Assembly: GCA_030830145.1 (NCBI GenBank)
Contig: JAURNO010000377.1
Location: 1-22,617, forward strand
Origin: Verrucomicrobiota bacterium
Lineage (GTDB): Bacteria > Verrucomicrobiota > Verrucomicrobiia > Opitutales > Seribacteraceae
Direction: 5' to 3'
Length of the DNA stretch: 22,617 nucleotides
This document shows, piece after piece, positions 1-8,111 of the stretch. The position numbers and the translations under genes were made by a program. The notes beneath the pieces were generated by a model that worked only from the letters and a program-made list of their open reading frames with translations, was not told where the DNA came from and made no database searches. Numbering within the stretch: position 1 is the stretch's first letter; each line of letters starts with the position of its first letter.

Positions 1-74
1 GCAAATTTGTTGACATGGATGAAATCAAGGCAATGGAGAAGGAAATAGACAAGAACCCACCAAAGAAAAATTAG
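1..74 (+). CDS. C-terminal tail of an unidentified protein (partial)
   Basis: An open frame enters from the left edge and ends at TAG 72-74. The visible 23 residues are strongly charged (MDEIKAMEKEIDKN followed by PPKKN), as expected for the soluble end of a real protein. No family can be named from so short a piece. It converges on the small lipoprotein gene at 274-390. No convincing terminator of its own is visible; weak inverted repeats lie at 74-87 and 124-152, neither with a good T-tract. It could be a chance open frame. Confidence 0.35.
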   Translation, partial: KFVDMDEIKAMEKEIDKNPPKKN

Positions 75-217
75 ATTGCGGTCAATCGACCTGGCCGTCT
101 TTTCCTTATCAACAGATCATTGTCTTATCGGCTTTGCCTATTGCTCGATAAGCTGCCTTCCATTGCATAAATATCCCCTACATTGGAGAGGTCCATCCTC
201 GCTCTTCCCTCCCCCCC

Positions 218-250
218 AAAAAAAAAGACCGTCCTGATGGACGGTCTTTT
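218..250 (-). terminator. Rho-independent terminator of the small lipoprotein gene
   Basis: A perfect 12-bp stem (223-234 with 239-250, core GACCGTCC/GGACGGTC) has a 4-nt loop. Read on the minus strand it is followed by nine T residues (complement of the A-run 218-226). It lies 24 bp beyond the stop of the 274-390 gene. On the plus strand the stem ends in TTTT, so it may also stop read-through from the left-hand gene. Confidence 0.9.
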
Positions 251-273
251 GTAAATCCTTAAACGAGATGGAT

Positions 274-390
274 TTAGCTCGAAGAATTCTCTTCGGTGCT
301 GTTACCTTCTCCTTCTTCGCTCGCGCCACCGCCGCAAGAGGCGAAGAGGGCCAACGAAAGGATGCTTAAGATGGTCAGAAAGGTCTTCAT
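274..390 (-). CDS. Small secreted lipoprotein, 38 aa
   Basis: This short frame encodes a 38-residue protein with a clear lipoprotein signal: MKTFLTIL, a hydrophobic stretch, then LFASC with the lipidated Cys at 19. A Gly-Gly-Gly spacer and an acidic, Ser-rich tail follow. An AGGA motif lies about 9 nt before the ATG, and a strong terminator lies just past the stop, so start, signal, lipobox, ribosome site and terminator all agree. After lipidation and cleavage only about 20 residues would remain, anchored in a membrane. Function is unknown; such tiny Cys-Gly-Gly lipoproteins are common and poorly characterised. Its upstream region is shared with the divergent xylulokinase gene. Confidence 0.8.
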   Translation of the reverse strand: MKTFLTILSILSLALFASCGGGASEEGEGNSTEENSSS

Positions 391-437
391 GACGTCTGTT
401 TCCTTTTGTTTGGTTTAATATTATTGATTGGATTGCG

Positions 438-450
438 TTGACGATGTCAA
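438..450. promoter_or_regulatory. Palindrome in the divergent lipoprotein/xylulokinase control region
   Basis: TTGAC-GAT-GTCAA is a perfect 5-bp inverted repeat with a 3-nt centre in the 185-bp gap between the divergent genes. Its left arm also reads as a -35-like TTGACG, with TAAAAT at 459-464 as a possible -10 (15-bp spacer, shorter than ideal). It could be an operator overlapping a promoter for the plus-strand run. This is inferred from sequence shape only. Confidence 0.35.
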
Positions 451-575
451 CAGGTTCTTAAAATTGCGAATTCATGGCTTCTGTCAAGGTGAAATCTTGA
501 GTCGGTCTATTCGCATTGTACTCCAAAAATTGCATTCTCATTGCAAAGTCCCTCTCCTTTTAGTTGCTTGTGAGG

Positions 576-2096
576 ATGTACTACATCGGATTAGATATAG
601 GAACTTCCTCGGTCAAAGCCCTGCTTGTTTCGGCAGATGGTGAAGTCATGGGCTCCGCAAACCCCGAGTACCCCTTTCAAACGCCCAAGCCCTTGTGGGC
701 CGAAACAGACCCTGATGTTTGGTGGGAAGCCACCTGCAAAGCTATCCGTTCGTTGCTTGAGGAAGTTAATGCAAGCGAAATAGCAGCCATAGGCTTGACT
801 GGGCAAATGCACGGAATGGTTGCCTTGGACTCCAAGGGCAAGGTTTTGCGCCCCTGCATCATGTGGAATGACCAGAGATCCTTTCGGGAATGCGACGAAA
901 TAACACAGATGGTTGGCCAAAGTGAAATTCTTCGTATTACGGGCAATCCGGTTTTGGCCGGGTTTACGGCACCCAAGGTTCTTTGGGTCAAGAACAACGA
1001 ACCGGAAGTCTACTCCTCGATCGATAAGATCGTTTTGCCTAAGGACTATGTTCGCTACAAGTTGAGCTCCGAATTCTTCACGGATGTTTCAGATGCATCC
1101 GGCACGTCTCTCTTGGATGTGGGGAACCGCAAGTGGTCCACTGAAATGCTCGATGCCTTGGGGTGGTCCTCTCAATGGATGCCTGAAGTTACCGAATCGA
1201 CCGAGGCTACGGCAAAAATCTCCGAAGAAGCATCCTCCTTAACCGGTTTGGCGGTAGGCACGCCCATCATCGCAGGAGGTGGTGATCAAGCCGCTCAGGC
1301 AGTAGGATGCGGAATCGTCAGGGAAGGCATGGTTTCGGCTACACTTGGAACGAGCGGTGTGATTTTCGCGCAAAGCGATGAATATCGTGTCGAACCAAAA
1401 GGAAAGTTACATGCTTTCTGTCATGCCGTACCGGGTAAATGGCATCTCATGGGAGTAATGCTGTCGGCAGCCGGTTCCTTTCAATGGTACAAAAATCAAC
1501 TTGGTTCCGAGGAACAAAACTTAGAGGATAACGGCGGACCCAATGCGTACGATTCCCTGACTTCAGCCGCTGAAACCGTCGCACCGGGCTCGGAGGGGCT
1601 GATTTTTTTACCCTACCTTTCGGGGGAACGCACCCCTCATCCCGATCCGCATGCTCGCGGATGCTTCATTGGCTTGAGTGTTCGCCACGAAAAAAGACAT
1701 CTTACGCGATCCGTGCTTGAGGGCGTATCATTCGGCTTGAACGATTCTCTCGAGCTTATGAGAAATTTAGGGGTGAATCCCAAAGAAATCGTTCTTTCCG
1801 GTGGAGGCACTCGTTCCAATCTTTGGAAGCAAATGTTGGCGGACGTCTTTACCTCGAGGTGTACAATGGTCAATGCGCTGGAAGGGGCCGCCTATGGGGC
1901 TGCCGTTCTCTCTGCAGTCGGAAGTGGAGCTTTCGCCTCTGTTGAGGATGCCTGCAACCAATGGATAAAGCAGACCGAAGTCGTCGAGCCGAGTAACGAG
2001 AGTTCTTCCTATGATAAATACTACTCGATTTACCGTTCCTTGTACCCGTCCCTGCAGGAAACTTTCCGTGCTCTGTCCGAAGACGCATCGACTTAA
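576..2096 (+). CDS. xylB: Xylulokinase (FGGY family carbohydrate kinase)
   Basis: Phosphorylates D-xylulose to xylulose 5-phosphate with ATP, feeding the pentose phosphate pathway; cytoplasmic. The 506-residue protein has the full FGGY layout: phosphate-binding DIGTSSVKA near residue 7, the xylulokinase signature TGQMHG at 75-80, MWNDQR near 96, GGGDQAAQAVG with the probable catalytic-base Asp at 237, ATLGTSG near 255, then the C-terminal half with GERTPHPD and GGGTRSN. Length matches the family. The frame opens at TTG 564, but ATG 576 gives the usual MYYIGLDIGT start. Neither has a well-spaced ribosome site; AGG directly abuts the ATG. No xylose isomerase or xylose transporter is in the window. 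It is the first of a long same-strand run, 21 bp before the methyltransferase gene. Another pentulose cannot be excluded as substrate. Confidence 0.95.
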   Translation: MYYIGLDIGTSSVKALLVSADGEVMGSANPEYPFQTPKPLWAETDPDVWWEATCKAIRSLLEEVNASEIAAIGLTGQMHGMVALDSKGKVLRPCIMWNDQRSFRECDEITQMVGQSEILRITGNPVLAGFTAPKVLWVKNNEPEVYSSIDKIVLPKDYVRYKLSSEFFTDVSDASGTSLLDVGNRKWSTEMLDALGWSSQWMPEVTESTEATAKISEEASSLTGLAVGTPIIAGGGDQAAQAVGCGIVREGMVSATLGTSGVIFAQSDEYRVEPKGKLHAFCHAVPGKWHLMGVMLSAAGSFQWYKNQLGSEEQNLEDNGGPNAYDSLTSAAETVAPGSEGLIFLPYLSGERTPHPDPHARGCFIGLSVRHEKRHLTRSVLEGVSFGLNDSLELMRNLGVNPKEIVLSGGGTRSNLWKQMLADVFTSRCTMVNALEGAAYGAAVLSAVGSGAFASVEDACNQWIKQTEVVEPSNESSSYDKYYSIYRSLYPSLQETFRALSEDAST

Positions 2097-2117
2097 AACG
2101 CTTGATTTGAATTTATT

Positions 2118-2858
2118 GTGAAAAATCCTTACGAATCCTCCCAATTACTAGGCGAGTATCTGCTTTTCCATTACGGATCAAAAGAAGATTTGATGCCTTG
2201 GATAAGCGGTCCCTCGAATGGGATAGATTTCCCCTTGAGAACCGTTTCCGAATTAATTGATCCCACTACCTTGGGCATGGGTACGCATGCATTGGATTTG
2301 GGTTGCGCAGTGGGACGGTCGACTTTCGAGTTGGCGAGTCACTGCTCGAAAGTCAAGGGTATCGACTATTCGGCTTCTTTTATCGAAGCGGCCAATGTAC
2401 TTGTCGAAAAAGGCGAGCTTCCCTACCAATTTCGAGAGGAAGGTGATTTGTTCAAGGAAGCCGTTGCCGTTGTCCCTTCGAATCAAAGGAGAAAGGTAGA
2501 ATTCGAGGTCGGTGATGCCTGTTCATTGAATCCGGCCCTCGGTTATTTTGACGTGGTGCATGCCGCCAATTTGATTTGTCGTCTACCGGATCCCAACCTT
2601 TTGTTCAAGCGTTTGCCTGATCTTGTCAAACCCGGGGGGCAACTTCTCTTAACTACTCCTTTCACTTGGTTGGAAGAATTTACGCCAAGAAAGAATTGGC
2701 TGGGATCGGGTGATTCCGAGGAAGAGTTAGGTCGCATCTTGAGCCCTGATTTCGAACTTGAGGAAAAAAGAGAAATGCCCTTCGTCATCCGCGAGCATAG
2801 GAGAAAATTCCAATATTCGGTATCCCTTGGCACGCGTTGGAGGAGACTCCAATCTTGA
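2118..2858 (+). CDS. Putative 4-mercaptohistidine N1-methyltransferase (OvoA C-terminal type)
   Basis: A 246-residue SAM-dependent methyltransferase of the type that forms the C-terminal part of OvoA, the ovothiol A enzyme, here as a stand-alone protein. The family is expected to methylate 5-thiohistidine (4-mercaptohistidine) to ovothiol A. Visible hallmarks are NPYESSQLLGEYLLFHYG at the N-terminus, SAM motif I DLGCAVGRS at 60-68, GIDYS at 81-85, FEVGDA at 129-134, ANLICRLP near 150, TTPFTWLEEFTP at 179-190, and REHRRKFQYSV near 225. These conserved blocks are distinctive enough to set it apart from generic methyltransferases. Start is GTG 2118. The sulfoxide synthase partner (iron-binding OvoA N-terminal/EgtB-like part) is not in this window, so the substrate must be made by a gene elsewhere. 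Confidence 0.88.
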   Translation: MKNPYESSQLLGEYLLFHYGSKEDLMPWISGPSNGIDFPLRTVSELIDPTTLGMGTHALDLGCAVGRSTFELASHCSKVKGIDYSASFIEAANVLVEKGELPYQFREEGDLFKEAVAVVPSNQRRKVEFEVGDACSLNPALGYFDVVHAANLICRLPDPNLLFKRLPDLVKPGGQLLLTTPFTWLEEFTPRKNWLGSGDSEEELGRILSPDFELEEKREMPFVIREHRRKFQYSVSLGTRWRRLQS

Positions 2859-2892
2859 TTCCTTTGACGAACTTTCCTAGTTCTCTTCATGG

Positions 2893-3210
2893 ATGAAAAA
2901 CGTTAGCGAATTCCTCAGGGATCTTCAGGAAAAGGGCAAGCCTCCCGAGACTCTTCCCGTCCACCTGCAGGCTCTCTGGTGGGCCAAAAAAGGAGATTGG
3001 CATCGGGCTCACGATTTAGCTCAGGATACGGGGTCGCAACCGGGAGATTGGGTGCATGCATACCTCCACCGAATTGAAGGCGACTTGGGCAATGCCGCTT
3101 ATTGGTACCGAAGAGCCCGTAAACCGGTCAAGGCACGAGAAAGCTTGGAAGAGGAATGGGAGGAGTTGGTGGTTTCCTTTTTGGATAGCCTTCAGGAGGG
3201 TGAGGAATGA
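2893..3210 (+). CDS. Small conserved hypothetical protein, TPR-like
   Basis: A 105-residue cytoplasmic protein without signal or membrane segment. Its core (HLQALWWAKKGDWHRAHDLAQD, then GDWVHAYLHRIEGDLGNAAYWYRRA) has the alternating small/aromatic pattern of two helical-hairpin repeats of TPR or Sel1 type. I recognise it as a widespread family of unknown function. The C-terminus is acidic. The stop at 3208-3210 lies three bases before the rodA start, and the rodA ribosome site (GAGGA at 3202-3206) is inside its last codons, so the two are probably translationally coupled. Start is ATG 2893; an out-of-frame ATG at 2889 gives only a very short peptide. Confidence 0.8.
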   Translation: MKNVSEFLRDLQEKGKPPETLPVHLQALWWAKKGDWHRAHDLAQDTGSQPGDWVHAYLHRIEGDLGNAAYWYRRARKPVKARESLEEEWEELVVSFLDSLQEGEE

Positions 3211-3213
3211 TTG

Positions 3214-4452
3214 ATGGAGAACGCTAGGAAGAAGGATTTGTCTTCTGCCGAAATGGAATCCAACGCCTATTTGGCGGAGGAGGATCGTTGGGACTGGCTT
3301 ACTCCCGTCAGTTTGCTCGTGCTTTGCACGATGAGCGTTCTTTTCATCCACTCGGCACAGGCGTACGTTGGTGGAAACCTGTGGAAAATGCAGATTCTAT
3401 GGTGCATTATTGGATTCTCTTTGTATTCGGCGGTTTCGATTTTGGATTATCATTTCTGGATGAAGTTTGCTCATGTCTTTTACCTTTTGGCAGTTCTGGC
3501 CCTTTGCATGGTTTTTTTCAATTCCGCAATGTACGGCGCCCGTCGATGGATTGACTTTGGTTTATTCAAGGTTCAACCATCCGAGGCTGCGAAATGGGCC
3601 GCCATGGTCCTGGGTGCCAGCATTTTGGCTCGATCTCGAATTGGCGACTTTCGTGATTCGTTCAAGGGGATTTTGAAAATTTCCGCTTGTTTCGGTTTAC
3701 CAATGTTCTTGATTTTCCTGCAACCCGACTTAGGATCAACTTTGGTTTTTCCACCCATTGCATTTTCACTCTTGTACGTCGCCCGCATACCAACTCGTTT
3801 TTTTGTGACCACTTTCCTTGTGTTCGTGGTTATGGTTGGGCTGCTCGGATATGACGTATTTCGCTACTATCAATATAAACTCGAGAATCCGCGTCCCTCC
3901 GAAGCCATTGAGGCTTACGAGGATACGTCTCTCTTACCACTCAAAGACTATCAACGTAAACGCATACTGACCTTTCTTGCCCCGGAAGTCGAAGACCCCA
4001 CTGGGGTCGGAGCAAACTGGAATCGCATCCAAGCCCTGATCGCCGTTGCCACTGGTGGAATATCCGGCAAGGGTTTGGGCGGTGGAATGCAGGCAAAGTT
4101 AGGTTATCTACCCAAGGCAGTCGCCCACAACGACTTTATCTTCGCGGTTTTGGCTGAGGAATCCGGTTTACTGGGTTGCTTGCTTGCACTAGGCGCCTTC
4201 CTTTTCGTCATCTTCGGATGCTTGAAGGTTGCAGCCAAGGCATCCGACCGATTCGGAGCCATGCTTGCCGTAGGCGTTTCCGTTTTGCTGATGATGCATG
4301 TTTTCATCAACGTCGGCATGACGATCGGAATCACTCCGATCACCGGTTTGCCCCTGCCTTTTCTAAGTTACGGTGGGTCTTTCCTAGTCACTTGCTTCGT
4401 TATGCTGGGAATGGTACAGAGCGTTTATCGGCACAGAATGGAATTCAGATGA
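3214..4452 (+). CDS. rodA: RodA, SEDS-family peptidoglycan glycosyltransferase
   Basis: Polymerises lipid II into glycan strands during cell elongation, working with a class B penicillin-binding protein in the inner membrane. The 412-residue protein has the multi-spanning hydrophobic profile of SEDS proteins, after a charged N-terminus of about 30 residues. Family motifs are QPSEAAKWA at 121-129, QPDLGST at 170-176, GGISGKGLGGG, HNDFIFAVLAEE from 305 with the conserved loop Asp at 307, and ITGLPLPFLSYGG near the C-terminus. DFIFAVLAEE favours RodA over FtsW. The usual Glu of the PExHTDFIF element is Lys here (LPKAVAHNDF). ATG 3214 is chosen over TTG 3211 because GAGGA lies 7 nt upstream. No MreB, MreC or PBP2 gene is in the window. 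Confidence 0.93.
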   Translation: MENARKKDLSSAEMESNAYLAEEDRWDWLTPVSLLVLCTMSVLFIHSAQAYVGGNLWKMQILWCIIGFSLYSAVSILDYHFWMKFAHVFYLLAVLALCMVFFNSAMYGARRWIDFGLFKVQPSEAAKWAAMVLGASILARSRIGDFRDSFKGILKISACFGLPMFLIFLQPDLGSTLVFPPIAFSLLYVARIPTRFFVTTFLVFVVMVGLLGYDVFRYYQYKLENPRPSEAIEAYEDTSLLPLKDYQRKRILTFLAPEVEDPTGVGANWNRIQALIAVATGGISGKGLGGGMQAKLGYLPKAVAHNDFIFAVLAEESGLLGCLLALGAFLFVIFGCLKVAAKASDRFGAMLAVGVSVLLMMHVFINVGMTIGITPITGLPLPFLSYGGSFLVTCFVMLGMVQSVYRHRMEFR

Positions 4453-4521
4453 GCTGTTTCAAATCAGCGTCTTTGATTCTGTCGTCGTCTGCGGGTCGTG
4501 GATTCTCCACTACCAAGGAAA

Positions 4522-6303
4522 ATGGCCAGAAACACCAAGCGTCGCCCTCACTATTCAAAGCGTAGAAGAAATCGTACTTCTTCTCCCTCTCCCGAAGCCG
4601 ATTTTCCGACCGGAGACATGTCCTTGGCTCCACTCGAACCGAAGCCCATTCACATCGACAAGAGGGAATTGCGCGAAGCTGCTGAAGAGAGAGCGAAGAA
4701 AAGGCCAATACGTGAAAGATTAAAAGCTCTTTTCAGGCGTGAAACAAACAAGGATTACAAGGAGCTGATCATCAATACGGAGGCTCTGGAGAGAAGAGTC
4801 GCCATGATGGAAAATGGAATTCTTCAAGGATTCGACGTCGAACGACTCGACGAGGATCGAATGGTCGGAGCGATCTTCAAGGGGAAAGTTCAAAACCTCG
4901 AAGCCGGCCTCAAAGCCGCCTTTGTCGACATAGGGCAGGATAAGAATGCATTTTTGCATTACTGGGATATGCTTCCCGGAGCCAACAATGATCCTTCGAT
5001 CGAGATTGTTCGCGAGAACAAGCGTAAAACCCCAAAGCGTACCGAAGCAAAATCGGTAAAGGACATTCCCCGTGCCTTTCCGGTCGGTTCGGAGATCGTA
5101 GTTCAGATTACGAAGGCGCAAATTGGAAGCAAAGGTCCTCGGACCACCACCAACCTTTCCCTTCCAGGTCGTTTTCTTGTTCTCATGCCCTATTCGGGGC
5201 AATGTGGCATTTCGCGTAAGATTGAAGACAAGGCGGAACGGTCTCGGTTAAAACGCATCATCGGCAACCTTCCCTTGCGCGAAGGCATGGGCATCATCAT
5301 TCGTACGGTGGGCCAAGAAAAACCAGAAAAGTTCTTTGATCGGGATTTGCACATCCTTTTGCAAAAATGGGATGAGATCGAAGCAAAGATGAATTCTCAA
5401 AAGAGTCCGGCTTTTCTTTACGAAGAACCCGATCTGATTGGTCTGACTGCAAGGGATTTTCTAACGGACGACATTGATCGCGTACAGGTCGACAAAAAGG
5501 ATGATTACAACAATTTGATCGAGACCATCCAACGGATCTCCCCCAAGTCCAAATCCAAGGTTACCTTTTTTGACGAGGAGATTCCGATTTTCGAACGCTT
5601 CAACGTGGAGCGTCAAATCGAACAAACCTTCATGCGATGCGTACTTTTGCCTTCGGGGGGTGAAATCGTGATGGAGGAAACGGAAGCTCTCGTTTCGATC
5701 GACGTCAACACAGGGAGTCACAAAGGAGATCGCAAGGACGGTAAAAACTTCATTCTACAGGCAAATGTGGAAGCGGCCACGGAAGTCGCTCGTCAAATGC
5801 GTTTACGAAACTTGGGTGGCTTGGTCATCATCGACTTCATCGACATGAAGAACAAGAACGACCAGAGAAAAGTTTTCAACAAAATGAAATCGGCGATGTC
5901 CGACGACAAAGCCAAGCACAACATTCTTCCAATCTCTCAGCTTGGGATTATGCAGATCACTCGACAACGCCATGACGAAAGCAATTCCAGTGGTGTTTAT
6001 GAAGCCTGCCCTTACTGCGCGGGTCGGGGAATCGTAAAATCACCTCGGGCAGTCAGTATCGAGATCCAACGCAAAGTCACAAATATGGTCAGGCGTTTCA
6101 GGATGGAGGAGGGCAAGGAAGATTTGACCCTCAAAGTATATCTGCACCCGAGTGCTCTGAGGAGATTGAGGGGGCCCGATTCAGCTCTTTTGGAACGGTT
6201 GGAGAGAAACTACGGTCTTCAGTTGTCTTTCGAGGCGGCCGAGACTTACCATGTAGAGAATTACAAGGTTGTAGACGAATCCACCGGTAAGGAAATTCGT
6301 TAA
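4522..6303 (+). CDS. rng: Ribonuclease G/E family endoribonuclease
   Basis: Cleaves single-stranded, AU-rich RNA in rRNA maturation and mRNA decay. From ATG 4522 the protein has 593 residues: a basic, Arg/Lys-rich N-terminal tail of about 60 residues, an S1 RNA-binding region ([18 protein letters not shown], then [19 protein letters not shown]), an RNase-H-like part, and the catalytic DNase I-like part with [12 protein letters not shown] (Asp 394) and [10 protein letters not shown] (Asp 438 and 441). CPYCAGRG follows, with zinc-link cysteines at 496 and 499, then a G/E-type C-terminal domain. There is no long RNase E degradosome tail, so it is closer to RNase G in size. GTG 4498 is an equally open alternative start; neither has a well-spaced ribosome site. 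It lies between rodA and the glycerate kinase gene (10-bp gap). Confidence 0.95.
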   Translation: MARNTKRRPHYSKRRRNRTSSPSPEADFPTGDMSLAPLEPKPIHIDKRELREAAEERAKKRPIRERLKALFRRETNKDYKELIINTEALERRVAMMENGILQGFDVERLDEDRMVGAIFKGKVQNLEAGLKAAFVDIGQDKNAFLHYWDMLPGANNDPSIEIVRENKRKTPKRTEAKSVKDIPRAFPVGSEIVVQITKAQIGSKGPRTTTNLSLPGRFLVLMPYSGQCGISRKIEDKAERSRLKRIIGNLPLREGMGIIIRTVGQEKPEKFFDRDLHILLQKWDEIEAKMNSQKSPAFLYEEPDLIGLTARDFLTDDIDRVQVDKKDDYNNLIETIQRISPKSKSKVTFFDEEIPIFERFNVERQIEQTFMRCVLLPSGGEIVMEETEALVSIDVNTGSHKGDRKDGKNFILQANVEAATEVARQMRLRNLGGLVIIDFIDMKNKNDQRKVFNKMKSAMSDDKAKHNILPISQLGIMQITRQRHDESNSSGVYEACPYCAGRGIVKSPRAVSIEIQRKVTNMVRRFRMEEGKEDLTLKVYLHPSALRRLRGPDSALLERLERNYGLQLSFEAAETYHVENYKVVDESTGKEIR

Positions 6304-6313
6304 TCGATTTGGC

Positions 6314-7504
6314 ATGCACATACTTGCCGCCTTTGACAAATGCAAGGGTTCCCTTTCGGCCGAGGACATGTGTGCCTTGGTTCATGAAAGAGTAAAAAAG
6401 CATAGCCCGGATGTTTCCGTTAACAGTCTTCCCCAAACCGATGGAGGTGAAGGTTTTGTTTCCATCCTCACACTGGCCAAAGGGGGCGAAATGCGAAGCT
6501 TCGAAGTACTTGATTCGCTTGGTCGCAATCGGCTTGTTCAAATTGGTTTGCTTGATATCGAGAACCTGAGCGCAGAGGTGACCGAACTTCTCGGGCTTCC
6601 CGAAAAAGGAAAAGTTGCTTTGATCGAGATGGCGTCGGTTGTGGGATTGGCGGACTTGAAGAAGGAGGAAAGAAACCCTTGGAAAACATCCACGATTGGG
6701 GTGGGGCAATGCCTGCTCAAGTGCAAGGAATATGGCGTTTGCGCAATTTTACTAGGTATTGGCGGAAGTTCGACCAATGATATGGGTTTGGGTGCTCTGA
6801 GGTCTTTGGGCGTTCGTTTTTTTGATGAGAACAGGAAAAGCATTGATTTTCCTTCACCCGAAACCTGGGGTTCGATCCACTCGGTTGATTCTGCGGACCT
6901 CGTGACTCTTCCTTCCCTTAAAATTGCCTGCGATGTGAAAAACCCTCTGCTTGGGGAGAACGGGGCCACTTTTCAATTCGGTCCTCAAAAAGGTCTTCGG
7001 ATTGAAGACAAAGCAAGAATGGAAAAAGAGATGACTGAAATGGCCCATCTCATGGAGCAAAGTTTGCCCGATGCAAAGGGGAGGGGAGGACTGCCGGGAA
7101 TGGGTGCGGCAGGGGGAATCGGATTCGGCCTTACCTTGGCTTGCGACGTTTCGCTTACCGGAGGGTTTTCCCTGGTCTCGAAATGGTTTGATGTTGAATC
7201 GGCAATCAATCGAAGTGACCTTGTGTTAACCGGAGAAGGGCGCTTCGACGAAACCTCGCTTCAGGGGAAGGCTCCATGCGAAATTCTACGGAAGGCAACG
7301 AAACTCGGCAAAAGATGTGTATTGCTTGCCGGATCCGTTCAGGCGGATGCAGCGTCCCTTTTCCAGGAGGAAAATCCCCTTGCTGAAATTCATGCCTTTG
7401 GTCGGGAGGAACAATCGTTGGAAGAAAATCTCGCCCGTGCGGAAGAGTTTTTTCTAGGCAAACTTGACGAAGTAATAGGAGATCTTTATTCGAATAAAAG
7501 GTGA
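6314..7504 (+). CDS. Glycerate kinase (GlxK/GarK family)
   Basis: Transfers phosphate from ATP to D-glycerate; members of this family usually make 2-phosphoglycerate, which enters lower glycolysis. The 396-residue protein shows the family blocks: AAFDKCKGSLSA at 6-16, TDGGEG at 42-47, LGIGGSSTNDMG at 147-158, ACDVKNPLLGENGA near 205, FGPQKG near 222, PGMGAAGGIGFG in the second half, and TGEGRFDETSLQGK at 306-319. Length is normal. The start follows rng by 10 bp and the stop TGA lies inside the GTGA start of the DUF2062 gene. No glyoxylate carboligase or tartronate semialdehyde reductase gene is nearby, so the pathway supplying glycerate is not evident. Confidence 0.94.
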   Translation: MHILAAFDKCKGSLSAEDMCALVHERVKKHSPDVSVNSLPQTDGGEGFVSILTLAKGGEMRSFEVLDSLGRNRLVQIGLLDIENLSAEVTELLGLPEKGKVALIEMASVVGLADLKKEERNPWKTSTIGVGQCLLKCKEYGVCAILLGIGGSSTNDMGLGALRSLGVRFFDENRKSIDFPSPETWGSIHSVDSADLVTLPSLKIACDVKNPLLGENGATFQFGPQKGLRIEDKARMEKEMTEMAHLMEQSLPDAKGRGGLPGMGAAGGIGFGLTLACDVSLTGGFSLVSKWFDVESAINRSDLVLTGEGRFDETSLQGKAPCEILRKATKLGKRCVLLAGSVQADAASLFQEENPLAEIHAFGREEQSLEENLARAEEFFLGKLDEVIGDLYSNKR

Positions 7505-8109
7505 GTGAGGAAACCAACAAGGATCAAAACCAATCTGATCAAGTCGACATGGAAGCCAAATTCAAGCGCATCCGTCGCTTGAAAAAATGGATGCGCCCGT
7601 TGCCCCGCCGTTCCAATGTCCACCGTTATCCTGTCTTGAAGTGGTTTTCGAAGATAGCTTACAACCGATCCTACCTTTGGTCGTTCAAGGGCAATGCAAT
7701 CATTTCAGCCCTTTTCTGGGGAATGTGGATTGCCTTCTTGCCCATTGTCGGAATTCAAATGTTGATCGCCTTTTTCGTCGCCCTCGGAGTTCGGGCGAAC
7801 TTACCCCTGATTGTCGCCTTGCAATGGGTTTCGAATCCTTTCACATTGGCGCCAATTTATTTTGCCGACTACGAGATCGGGTTGACGCTCCTTAAATTGC
7901 TTTCAATCGAATATCCCAGGAATGAGATACTGACCGTTGACTACGATTGGGCTGAATTCGAATTATCCCGCATAGGTACCCTCTTGGATACTTTTCCACC
8001 CATGTTTTTGGGAGGTTCTATATTGGGGATTTCCTTCGGTGTTTTGTCGGTCTTTCTTTACAAAGGATTGGCCAAGCTTTACAAGTCGCCAACCACGTCA
8101 AGCCATTGA
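7501..8109 (+). CDS. DUF2062 family membrane protein
   Basis: A 202-residue inner-membrane protein of a family with no settled function. After a charged, Lys/Arg-rich N-terminus of about 65 residues, the family signature is plain: LFWGMWIAFLPIVGIQM (71-87), NLPLIVALQWVSNPFT (100-115) and PIYFADYEIG (118-127). A second hydrophobic segment follows near 166-188 (FPPMFLGGSILGISFG). The GTG start overlaps the glycerate kinase stop by four bases (GTGA), pointing to translational coupling and supporting this weak start. Its own stop is two bases before the namZ ATG. In other bacteria DUF2062 proteins are often found near envelope genes; the link to wall metabolism here is inference from context. Confidence 0.9.
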   Translation: MSEETNKDQNQSDQVDMEAKFKRIRRLKKWMRPLPRRSNVHRYPVLKWFSKIAYNRSYLWSFKGNAIISALFWGMWIAFLPIVGIQMLIAFFVALGVRANLPLIVALQWVSNPFTLAPIYFADYEIGLTLLKLLSIEYPRNEILTVDYDWAEFELSRIGTLLDTFPPMFLGGSILGISFGVLSVFLYKGLAKLYKSPTTSSH

Positions 8110-8111
8110 AT

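Noticed and set aside
124..152. Inverted repeat CTTATCG...CGATAAG as a terminator or regulatory site
   Set aside because: The loop is 15 nt and no T-tract follows on either strand; too weak to call.
138..329. 63-residue minus-strand frame
   Set aside because: It runs through the terminator hairpin and overlaps the better supported lipoprotein gene in another frame.
591..997. Minus-strand frames opposite the xylulokinase gene
   Set aside because: Antisense shadows of a clearly coding gene, with no signal, motif or ribosome site.
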